64,000 nt of DNA from Zanthoxylum bungeanum (lineage: Eukaryota; Streptophyta; Magnoliopsida; Sapindales; Rutaceae): the NCBI GenBank assembly GCA_019454045.1, contig SKCR01026748.1, positions 44,088 to 108,087 on the forward strand. Reading direction: 5' to 3'. Below, piece by piece: positions 51,479-62,125 of the stretch; position 1 is the stretch's first letter; every line of letters begins with the position of its first letter. A model generated the notes under the pieces. The model worked only from the letters and a program-made list of their open reading frames with translations, had not been told where the DNA came from and made no database searches. Position numbers and translations under genes: made by a program.

Positions 51479-52320
51479 GCTAGTTCTGCCTCAGCTTACT
51501 AGAATGTTAGTTGTTTCATTCTTTCAATGAAGAAAAATTAAAATATTTGTGTGGCTACACATTATTTTGACCAAGTTGCATGCTGAGTAATCTAGTTTTC
51601 ATATATATATTTTTTAAATGATTCGCCAGGATTAGTCGTAATAGGGACTGTGTTTTCTGCTTTGAGTTGAGCTTTGATGCATCGAGTGATATATTGGCAT
51701 CCGAAATTCCATTTTCAGCTAATTTACATGAACCCCAGAAAACCATCACTAAATCTCAAATATTTTTACATCAAAAACAAAGAAACATAAAAAATCATCA
51801 AGAAATTCCCAACTAGGCACACTCAATTCACTAAAAGCAATAAAAACCCAGATGTCAAAACGAACAAATCAACACACACAAAGTTTTCCAGAAACATAGA
51901 TGCCAAAAAAATAAATTAGACAAAACATTATGATCACGGTGAGGAAATGGACTAAGAAGCAAGAGACCAGTAAGCTCATCTGTGATCGGCTTATATGAAG
52001 GTGGGTTTGGTGGAAAAAAAAAACAAATTTTGCTGCCATTGATGAAGTAACTCCTCCCATCTTTTTTGGCTTCCCCTCTGTTTGCTTCTCTGTTTTTGCT
52101 TACTCTTCAAAATTCTTACATTTTTCTTTTTTTCCTTTTTCTTTTTATTATTCTATTTTCCAGAACCTTAAACTTTTTAGAGGCCAGTGCTCTGATATAT
52201 TGAACATAATTTTATGTCTGTCGAAATTTTCTACGCATCTTATTTGTTTTGTTTTGTTATTCATGTTTTTTTGAATTCTAGACTATTTGATTAATATTCT
52301 TTTGCTTTTCATATTATAGA
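51479..52320. other. Unassigned stretch before the hAT fragment
   Basis: AT-rich. Neither copia leader or gag nor a hAT terminal repeat could be found. CT-rich and T-rich runs near 52070-52160 and a possible acceptor TTTTCCAG at 52154-52161 could belong to a 5' intron of the transposase gene. Confidence 0.4.
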
Positions 52321-54862
52321 TGGAGAATATTCAATCACTATAAAAGTGATGAGCAAGTGCAAAAGCAAGACCACCATCAACAAAATGAGATAGCTTCAAA
52401 CCAAACTCCACTAAGAAGTGAAGAAATTACGAGTGGGGCAACTAATTGTAGACTGACTTCTGAAGTTTGGGAGAACTTTAAAAGACAAAAAGTTGGAGGG
52501 GATATAGAATATGTAGCCATTTGCAACTATTGTAGGAAGCAATTAAGTGCAAGGCATAAAAACGGCACCACTCATTTACGTTCTTATATAGAGACATGCT
52601 TTATGCGGAAGAACCATTCAATTGAATCATCTATAAAGAAATTGGAAGTTAAGAAAGTGAATGGAAAATTTAAAGTGTCTGCATTTTCTTTCAATCTAGA
52701 AGTTTCAAGGAAAGAGCTTGCGAATATGATAATAATTCATGAGTATCCATTAAATATGGTTGAGCACAAGTGGTTTAGAAGGTTTACTAGCTCTCTCCAA
52801 CCAATGTTTAAGCATATCTCTCGTAACACATTGAAAAGTGACATTTTGAAGATATTTGACTATGAGAAGGCTAAAACAATGAGATTGTTGGACTCAAATC
52901 GAAGTAGAATTGTAATTACTACCGATATGTAGACTTTTAGTAACCAACAAAAAGGATTTATGGCTATAACTTCACATTTTGTATATGATAGTTGGAAGTT
53001 ACAAAGTCATATCATAAGGTAGTTTCTATATAATATAATTTTTGGTTAATGTTATCTTTAAATGTTTGTGCTAATAATATGGTTTTAATATTCAGGTTCC
53101 TATATGTTCTATGTCCACACACTGCTTAGGTTAGCTCTTGATTGTAAGACTCAATGGAACTCCACATACTTAATGATTGATACAGCTTTGGGTTACACAG
53201 ATGTTTTCCCTCGTTTGAAATAACGATAAAAACAGTACAAAACTTTACCAACAGAAGATGATTGGGCTTTTACTCGAGAAATTCGAGATAGATTTGAATC
53301 ATTTTATGAAGTGTCTACATTATTTTCTAGGACTAGATATCCAACATCTAATATTTATTTTTCCAAACATATATGAGATTAAATTGTCAATTTATGATTG
53401 GTTGTATTCTAGTTGTGAAAAAATACGAGCAATGGCTAGGGTGATGATTGAAAAGTTTGAAAAGTATTGGAGTGTTGTTCATGGATTAATGATCGTATCA
53501 GCTGTTTTATACCCTAGATTTAAGATGAAATTGATTGAGTATTATTTTCCTTTGTTATATGGAGATCGTTCTCAATATGAGATTTCGACAATTCGAAATT
53601 TTTGTTATGATTTGTTGAAGGATTATCAATCTAGGTGTAAGCCAAATGAAAATCCCCCATGTTCAAGTTCACACTTCATTTGCTTTATCCTCTCAAGTCT
53701 TGGTGGCTCCAATAAAAATTGGGGCACGTTTGGCTCATTTTGATGCTTTTGTAGACCAAATCAATGGCACTAGTACCACCCATAATAAATCTGAATTGGA
53801 TTATTATCTAGAAGAATATGTTATTCCAAGAATTGAAAATTTTGATATATTTTGTTGGTGCAAAATAAATGGATCAAAATATCCAACTTTGCAAGAAATT
53901 GCCAGAGATATTTTAGCCATTCCAGTGTCAACTGTTGCATCTGAGTCGGTATTCAGTACTAGTGGTAGATTTGTGACTCCACATCGTAGCAGACTTCATC
54001 AAAATACGTTAGAGGCTTTAATGTGTGCTCAAAATTGGTTGTGCTGAATTTAATGGTATGAAAATTCATTTTTTTTGTTTCAATAGATTATATTATCTTT
54101 AACTTTATAGTATATGTTTTACAATTTTAATATATATCTTTTATATTCTTCTTCCGAAAATTTAGAAAGTTGCAGTTTCTTTGAAGATGATGATGTCGTC
54201 ATTGATGAGGTAAGGATCTTTCCCTTTTAGCATGAAGCATCTCATTATAATTTTATTCTTGTATTTGTATTTAGAAAATATTAATTGTAATCTAATTGCA
54301 GGAATCATCTTGGATGGGTAGTGTGGGTGCTAGTGATATTGATGTCGATGTTGATATTGATGTTGACGAATGGGATGAAGGATATTCCGCAAGTATTTGT
54401 GATGAAAATTGTGATAATGTAATCGTATCCCAAATGTTGGGCGTCAAATATTTTATATGAAAAAATAAACATATGGTATTGAGTCTTTCATACAAATTCC
54501 TATTTATAAGCATATACAATTATCGTGTGCTATACATATCATGAAACAAAAGTTAGGAGTCAATATTTACATGTTGTTATTTATGTACTGTATATATAGA
54601 CATTGCATGTTGTACATGCCAAATGAAAAACAAATGCTAGCAATTAAAAATAAATTGTTTAATTATATTATTAAGAATATAAGAGAATTCAATACTTTAA
54701 AAACCCGTAAAAAATCCATTGGGTACTAATGTGGGTGTAGGTTTGGTAATGAAAATTAAAACCTGCAGCGGGTATGGTGCGGGTTTGGTAATTTGTTCAC
54801 ATATGCGGGTGCGTGTTTGGTAATGAAAAATCTGCACCAAACCCTACCTGCTGCCATCTCTG
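52321..54862 (+). pseudogene. hAT transposase fragment with 3' terminal repeat
   Basis: Plant hAT (RICESLEEPER-like) transposase in pieces. BED zinc finger: SEVWENFKRQKVGG with CNYCRKQL and THLRSYIETC, about 52450-52600. After TDM a Trp codon is TAG (52930). Most of the catalytic core between about 53040 and 53250 is deleted. Then KLSIYDWLYSSCEKI and VIHG-like WSVVHGLM (53380-53500), a frameshift near 53660, and the C-terminal dimerisation domain ELDYYLEEYVIP with YPTLQEIARDILAIPVSTVA and SESVFSTSGR (53790-54040). A small acidic exon (DVDVDIDVDEWDEG) lies at 54301-54380. Three GTTTGGTAAT subterminal repeats at 54741, 54783 and 54815 lead to the end GCCATCTCTG at 54862, followed by CTCCTTAG, the unoccupied target sequence in copia A. 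The left end is missing. Confidence 0.88.
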
Positions 54863-54870
54863 CTCCTTAG

Positions 54871-57259
54871 CAAGAATGGTTTCAAGCTTATATTTGTTTA
54901 TGATAAGTTTGTATTGACCAAGAATGATGTTTATGTAGGAAAAATGATACCTCACTGAGGGCCTTTTCAAGTTCAATGTAATGACTGCTAATCGACACAG
55001 TGCTAATAAAAAAGCTACATCTTCCGCTTATATTATTGAGTCACAAAATGTATGGCATGTGAGGTTAAGACATGTTAATTATGATACAATACGTAAATTA
55101 ATTAACATTGACCTTATACTTAAATTTACAATTGATAACCAACATAAATGTGAGGCATGTGTTGAAGCAAAAATGCATAAAGCATCATTTCATTCCGTAG
55201 AACGAAGTTCTGAACCTTTGGAACTTGTACACTCTGATGTTTGTGATATGAATATTGTGCAAACAATAGGCGGTAAAAAGTACTTTGTCACTTTTATCGA
55301 TGATAGCACAAGATTTTGTTATGTGTATTTGCTAAGGTGCAAAGGCGAAGCTATTAAGAGCTTTATACATTATAAGAACGAAGTTGAAAATCAACTTGGC
55401 AAGAAAATCAAAAGAATCAGGAGTGATAGAGGTGGTGAATATGTGTCACCATTTGGTGAATATTGTTCCAATCATGGAATTATTCACGAAACTACTGCTA
55501 CTTATTCGCCTCAACAAAACGGGATTGTTGAACGTAAAAATCGAACGTTGAAGGAAATGATGAATGCCATATTGACAAGTTCTGGTTTACCCCAGAACTT
55601 GTGGGGGGAAGTCTTGCTTTCCGCCAACTACGTTCTAAACAAGCTACCTCACAGAAGATTGGACAAGACACCATATGAATTGTGGAAAGGTCGCGTACCT
55701 TCCTACAAATATCTGAAAGTGTGGGGGTGTCTTGACAAAATAATGGTTCCTAAACCTAAGAAGGTTAGAATATGACCTAAAATTGTTGATTGTATATTCA
55801 TTGGATATGCTCACAACAGTAGTGCATATCGATTCTTGGTACATAAGTCTGGAATTCATGACATCAATCCGAATATGATAATTGAGTCAAGAAATGCGAC
55901 ACTATTTGAAGAGACATTTCCTTGTAAAGAAAAACAGATAATAGAGTCTCTCAAAAGAACTATTGATATTGTTAAAAGACAGTGATCAATTTGGTCAAGA
56001 TTCGGATCAACATGAAATTATTGAGGAAATTGACGTAGCAAAAGAGCTAGAACGTCTAAGTCATTTGGACCCGATTTTCTGACATACTTGTTAGAAAATG
56101 AGCCTCAAAGCTATAAAAAAAAAGCATTGTCTTCGTCGGAGGCGCCTTTGTGGAAAGAGACTATCAACAGTGAGATTGATTCCATCATACAAAACCATAA
56201 TTGAGAGTTGGTTGATCTTCCTCCAGGTTGTAAGCCACTAGGCTACAAATGGATATTCAAACGGAAGATGAAACCGGATGGATCAATAGATAAGTACAAG
56301 GCAAGACTCGTCATAAAATGTTATAGACAAAAAGAAGGCCTTGATTACTTTGATACATATTCACCAGTGACTCGAATAACGTCAATAAGAATGCTCATAG
56401 CCATAGCAGCTATATTTGGTCTTGAAATACATCAAATGGATGTAAAGACGGCATTCTTAAATGGTGAACTAGATGAAGAGATTTACATGGAACAACCAGA
56501 AGGTTTCAATATTCCTGGACAAGAACAGAAGGTGTGCAAACTTGTAAAATACTTATACGGATTAAAACAAGCACCTAAATAATGGCATGAAAAATTTGAC
56601 AAAGAGATGTTGTCAAGTGGGTTCAAAATCAATGAGTGTGATAAGTGTGTATACACCAAATCAACTCAAAAATGATATGTCATTGTGTGTCTATACGTAG
56701 ACGATATGTTGATAATTGGTAGTAATCAAGAGTTGATTCAGTCTACTAAGAAAGTATTGACCAACAAATTTGATATGAAAGATTTATGAGTAGCTGATGT
56801 GATCTTAGGAATTAAGATTTCCAGAACTTCAGAGGGGTGTATAATATCTCAGACTCACTACGTTGAGAAGATACTTGAGAAATATAATAAAGGAGATCTA
56901 AATGTGGTTAGAACTCATGTAGACCTAACTCTTCATTTATCAAAGAATATTGGCTCAAGCGTATCGTAATTAGAGTATTCGAGAATCATCAGAAGTCTGA
57001 TATATCTCACAAATTGCACATGACCTGATATCGCTCAAGTTGTAAACAAGTTTAGCAGATATACGAGCAATCCATGACATAAACACTGGAAAGCCATAGT
57101 AAGAGTTTTGAGGTATCTGAGATAAACTTCAAAATATGGTATGCATTATACGAGATATCCTGCTGTTCTAGAGGGATACAGCGGTGCTAACTGGATATCA
57201 GATACAATGGATTCCAAATCTACGAGTGGATTTGTTTTCACACTTTGTGGTGCAGCCGT
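54871..57259 (+). pseudogene. copia B pol: protease end, integrase, RT
   Basis: Resumes with GFKLIFVYDKFVLTKNDVY (protease end). Integrase is open from 54981 to 55775: HKCEACVEAK zinc region, VHSDVCDMN, IRSDRGGEYVSP and QQNGIVERKNRTL, giving the D, D, E triad. RT is open at 56208-56582 (ITSIRMLIAIAA, HQMDVKTAFLNGELDEEIYM), then TAA after KQAPK. The catalytic CLYVDDMLIIGS follows at about 56688-56725. RNase H begins ([15 protein letters not shown]) and is cut by the solo LTR at 57260. Roughly ten stops in all. Confidence 0.92.
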
Positions 57260-59759
57260 TGTTAGGGTTGGTGCTCAGAGTGCCAATCCGGATCGTATTT
57301 ATGTCTGATTCATAAATACGAGCAATTCTATTTTCTATAATATTACTAATTTAATGGTAGCACCCTTGTCTTTTATACACTTATTCGATCTAATTACGAT
57401 TAGATATTTGATTACAATTAGATCGAAACTAATCTGGTTTAGTGATACGTGTATATTAGACAAAGACCCTAGGATTTACAATGTAGTTTGTAATTGACAT
57501 TGGGAAGTGCACTATAAGATGTATATCCTGAAATAAAGTTTCTGGTCAAGATTTACTAACACAGGTCGATTAGTAAAATCCGCTGAGACCAGTACATGTC
57601 GTATATCGTGACTTGGTCTGATGGTTTATCCCAATGAACCATGAGTCTCGGGAGACTTGTATAGACATGTAGGTGTTTATTTGATAAGACACTGAACGAC
57701 TCACTAAAGATTTCATAATAGATGGTACACCAACGTCAATAGGAATCTTCACGAGTTGAGCGAGCATAGTGGTCCTTCGACTTGAGATACCACATTGGAA
57801 TATATGAGTTATCCTCCACACTTTGATGGCAGTCACGTCATCGATCTATTCATGATCAGACCTCCGATTGTTCGTTGGGTGTAGACTGATGCTCATGATA
57901 TCCAGTGTGTATCAAGATAAGATCTGTCAGTCCCGTGTACAGGGCATAGGCATCCTCACGTGTTTACGATCTAATAAATCAATGGTCGTGGTATAACATT
58001 GGAAATCAATTTCGAGTGTTATTTAGAGATCGTAAGTTGAAAAATCGACTATATTATACCGAACGGATTTGACGTTCTCATCTATATCCCAGGGATAATA
58101 TGGATAGCCTGTGACGGAGGGATTATACGTATGCAATGACCTCGGCTTGCATAGTTTAGCGAGATTATCAGTGGTCGTCATAATTCATGAGTGGGTGAAT
58201 TATGGACACGAAATTGGATTTCGTGACGGATAAACCTAAACTTAGAGAGTCCCACAATATGAAGTGTACTCGTTGAGCACTTGGGCAACACGTTATGAAT
58301 AATACAGATTATTCATAAAACTTCATCAGATTAAATGAGTTAATTCGAATCGTTTAATCGGTTAAACGATAACACATGCATAAGGGCATTTTTTGTCAAC
58401 ATTAATTAATATGTATTTGTATTTGATACAAAATTTCATTTGATACATATTAATTATTTGTCAAATGAGATTTTGACATATGTCATTAATATATGTAATT
58501 TTGATTTAATGTAAATAATATATATATATAATAATAATTATATTAATTAATTATTTAGATTTTTAATTGTTAAATATTTGAATAATTAATTGATAAACTT
58601 TTTCATAATAATTATAAAATATGTTTCATTATTATTTGAACACATGGCATGTTTTTATTAAGCTAAATGTGTGTGAATTTGATTGGCCACCAAAAAGCTT
58701 AATATAATTTAATTAGATTAAATTACAAAAAATGACCATAATACCCCTAAATGACGGCAATGCAATTTTAAAAGGGAAAATTTTTTTATTTTCAAGTAGA
58801 AGGCTTGCCATGGCCGAAATTTAGTCTTCCAAATACCTCTTAAATTCTACTTGATGATTCAAGGAAGAAAATCAAGAAAAAGCTTTAGGAAATTAAGAGA
58901 ATTAAAGGTAATCCTCAATATCTCTAAGCTTGGAAAGCATGTTTTTTGTTCTTGATCATCTAGATAGATTCTAGGGTTTCTTTTTTCTTAGAATTTGGGT
59001 ATTTTTGATTTGGAGGATGAATTGGAAGTGTTGATGCATGTCTGAAGTAGTTTTGGATGGAATTAGTGTAATTATTATCCAATTTGTTCATTTGATGACA
59101 TGTTGCCATTCTAGAGTGTTATGACCACTCTTGTAACACCTAGAATTATTATTGGGTGCTTCATGTGTGGTGACTTTGGTTGGTGTCATGATTAATTGAA
59201 TTAATCTTGAAAAATTGGATTTAAAGCATAAAAAAAATCATAATTTTCGGTTCTGGATCAGATTTGAATAAACTGGAAATTTTATGATGAAAATAATGTG
59301 TTTTGAATGTATTGGATGTGTTTTGGGAGTTGGAACAATTGCCGGAAAGTGTTTCGGAGTTGAAATAAGCGAAAACGGCAAAAACATCGTTACCATGTGA
59401 CTTTTGAGCCAACCGGGTGACCGCTGTCCAAACAGTGAGTTCGTCACTGTTCAGGCAGCCCATAAACTGCTCTAACACTATTGGGTCTGACCTGGGCAGT
59501 CTCCATAAATGTCGGGTGGTCGGTTCGGTCAAAAATGTGTTTTGCATCATTTTACTTAAAAATATTTTTCGTAAAAATTCCGCGACGTTTCCTTTATATT
59601 TATGTCTCTATTTGATATCGAATAAATAGATTTAGGTGAAATATGAATAAATTATTCATAGTATATATTGAATAATTTATTCGGTAATTTGAAAAAATTT
59701 TAAATTACGATTTCGTCCGAACCACGCTTCCGCTGCGCCCTTCTCCAAAAAACCCAACA
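57260..59759 (+). repeat. Solo LTR of the LARD1 family
   Basis: Starts TGTTAGGGTTGGTGCTCAG and ends AACCCAACA; same design and length (2,500 bp) as the LARD1 LTR, in the opposite orientation. It shares the CAATCCGGA...ATTTATGTCTGATTC start and the CGTTGGTGTACC-type block (inverse near 57720-57740). TSD gccgt/gccat (57255-57259, 59760-59764). Copia A shows the empty site near 16190. It has diverged more than the LARD1 pair. Confidence 0.88.
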
Positions 59760-59764
59760 GCCAT

Positions 59765-60149
59765 GTCATTGAAATCCTCGAGGCAAACATGTATTGCCCA
59801 GTCTATTATGGAATCAGAATTCATAGCATTAGACAAAACAGCAGAAGAAGCGGAATGACTTCGAAATTTCCTAGAGGATATTCCCAATTGGCCCAAATCA
59901 GTGCTAGCGATAAGTATACATTGTGATAGTCAATCGGTTATTGGGAGAGCACAAAATACAATGTATAATGGTAAGTCTCGACACATACGTCGCATACATA
60001 ATACTATACGACAACTGCTCTCAAGTGGCATAATTTCGATATATTATGTCAAATCGAAGGAAAACCTAGTGGATCAACTTACTAAAGGTTTACATAAAGA
60101 GAAAGTTGAGAAGTCATCGAGGGGAATGGGCTTGAAGCCTATAAATTAA
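59765..60149 (+). pseudogene. copia B RNase H, C-terminal part
   Basis: Continues the RNase H after the solo [18 protein letters not shown], stop, LRNFLEDIPNWPKS, then CDSQSVIGRAQNTMYNGKS, SRHIRRIHNTIRQLL and KENLVDQLTKGL, ending GMGLKPIN and TAA at 60149. The last part is one open frame from 59901. Copia A has DPLTK where this has DQLTK. Confidence 0.9.
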
Positions 60150-60720
60150 GAATTGTCACTGTGGAAACCTAGCAGACTGGAGATCCCAAGATCTAGGTTC
60201 AAAAGGGACAACTGAAACTTTGTGCAATTCAAAATAAGCGCTGTAGAGTTTTATACTCTTTCTCATTCATGTAATGACACATAGTGCTGTCTGTCAATGT
60301 CAGGATAAACTAAGGCTTTTAATGATCACTATATTAGGAGAATAGTCCTAATGAGGGTAAAGAAAGATTACCTCTTTATAATAAATCACATATTTCAAGT
60401 AAGAAGTGAGGTCGCTTCCATATGAGTTTTTAAAGGCTGAATTTCCTAAATGACTTGATGAATCCATGACCAATGTTCATGGTCCAAATGAACACAACCG
60501 TAGAACGGGAAATGGTCGAAGTAAAGTCGTGTGTTGGCAATTTTCTTGGTTTACACCAACGGCAGAACAATTCAAAACTATGGGTCACTAGTTCGTCAAG
60601 TAAATCCGATTGACATTCACTAGGAAAGTTTCAAGGCGAAATCTACCTATTTCGATGCAGATTTATTTCACGGAAACTCTCTTTAGTGTATGCATTAATA
60701 TTTAGAGAATTGTGGGGGAT
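60150..60720 (+). other. copia B 3' non-coding region and polypurine tract
   Basis: About 570 bp similar to 15222-15799 of copia A; ends GAATTGTGGGGGAT directly before the LTR. Confidence 0.8.
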
Positions 60721-61301
60721 TGTTGTGAATTCTCTAAATATATAGTATGAGTGTAGGAGAGTCATGTCATTTGGGTTGTGCCTTATGAGAAAGACACAAA
60801 CATGTAGGGACATGTCCTCTTAAATGAAAGGATGAGACTCTAGGCCTCAAAGGGCATTAGGGAATGAGTATAACCCTTAGGAGAGTCACACCTCAAACCA
60901 AAGGGTACCCTCAAAGGCATCATAAAGAGGTTTTGGGTTATTCTTAGGATATATAGAAAAACATACAAGTCTTCCTTGTCCGGGAAAATCATTTAAAGTC
61001 AAGAGAGTTTCCACCATTTGTCAAGTTCGAATTCTTGTGTAAGGAGTGACCCTTCAACAAGAAGCATCCGAGTGATCCTGGGAGAACGTTAGCCACAAAA
61101 ACATATGTATAGCACCGAGCCGGGGCTAATAAGTTCTTAAGGACAAAGACAACTCGACTTATATTCTGTTTCATCATCATCATCATCAAGTTTTCAGATT
61201 TTTCTAATTTTTATGGTTTATGTTTAATATTGACATGATAGTGAATAATTAAGTTGTTTGATGCATGTTAATTTCGTTTAATGACACATATATTATACAC
61301 A
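60721..61301 (+). repeat. copia B 3' LTR
   Basis: 581 bp, TGTTGTGAATTCTC...TTATACACA, full length, next to the TSD gctac. Useful as the reference copy of this LTR family. Confidence 0.9.
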
Positions 61302-61306
61302 GCTAC

Positions 61307-62125
61307 TTCCGTTAAACACGTGTTTGAAAGATAATATCTAAGAGCAGATACACCGATTGAATATCACACCACCTCTTCTTTATAAAGAAATTCCGAACAA
61401 ATCTTAATTACAGTAATACCCACGAATCCATCGGCGGTAGCACAAAAAATTATAACGTCCCCCAGACATTTGGTGCATCAATATAAGAGAAATAAGGGAT
61501 GGAATGAGTCAAGTATGATATAACACATTAATATATATATATATATATATATATATTGATCTACTTAATTAATGAATATAAAAATTTGATTCGTATTGAT
61601 ATTTATTCACACATAAATTTTAAATTTTATTAAAATAAAGATATCAATATTTGTAATCGTACATCAAATCCCCACAAATATAGCGATTTCATCCCTATTC
61701 ATGCAATTACTATTTATTTAATAATTCAATAATAATAGATATATTGAATAAATAATCTTTCAATATAGAATCATAGTTAAAATGTGATTTTAAATTAAAT
61801 TTTTTATTTATTTAAATAATTTTTTTATACGCATAATATTTTCTGATTGATTTGAAATTAAAATTATATCCTCATTGGAAAAATACTCATTGTCGCCAAT
61901 TAAAACCGGCCACCTCATAAAAAAACTACCGGTTTCCACACTCCAGGTGGACGCATTCATACTCTTCAGCAGGACAGTATCACTCGATACAAAGAAGCTT
62001 GTTGAGCACGCATCGTAGCAGCCACCACTATATACATTCAATTAGAATTAGAATCAGAATCCCCCTCCACATCTGAATATAATTTTTTTTTTGGTTTTTG
62101 TTTTGTTTTGCCTAAACCTAAGTAA
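61307..62125 (+). promoter_or_regulatory. Upstream region and leader of the NAC gene
   Basis: AT-rich, with CACGTG at about 61317-61322 and a (TA)n run at 61532-61557. A TATATACATT at 62029-62038 could act as TATA box about 90 bp before the ATG. T-rich leader at 62080-62110. Copia B ends 820 bp before the start codon and may influence expression. Confidence 0.4.

Larger units (their letters stand above)
51036..61301 (+). mobile_element. copia B: Ty1/copia element with two nested insertions
   Basis: Plus-strand relative of copia A. TSD gctac at 51031-51035 and 61302-61306. The 5' LTR is truncated (51036 to about 51478) and gag is missing. A hAT fragment occupies up to 54862, then pol from 54871. 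A 2.5-kb solo LTR interrupts RNase H at 57260-59759. Complete 3' LTR at 60721-61301. Inactive. Confidence 0.9.

Noticed and set aside
54301..54519. 75-codon minus-strand ORF rich in Ser/Thr/Ile
   Set aside because: Shadow of the acidic Asp-repeat exon of the hAT transposase on the plus strand.
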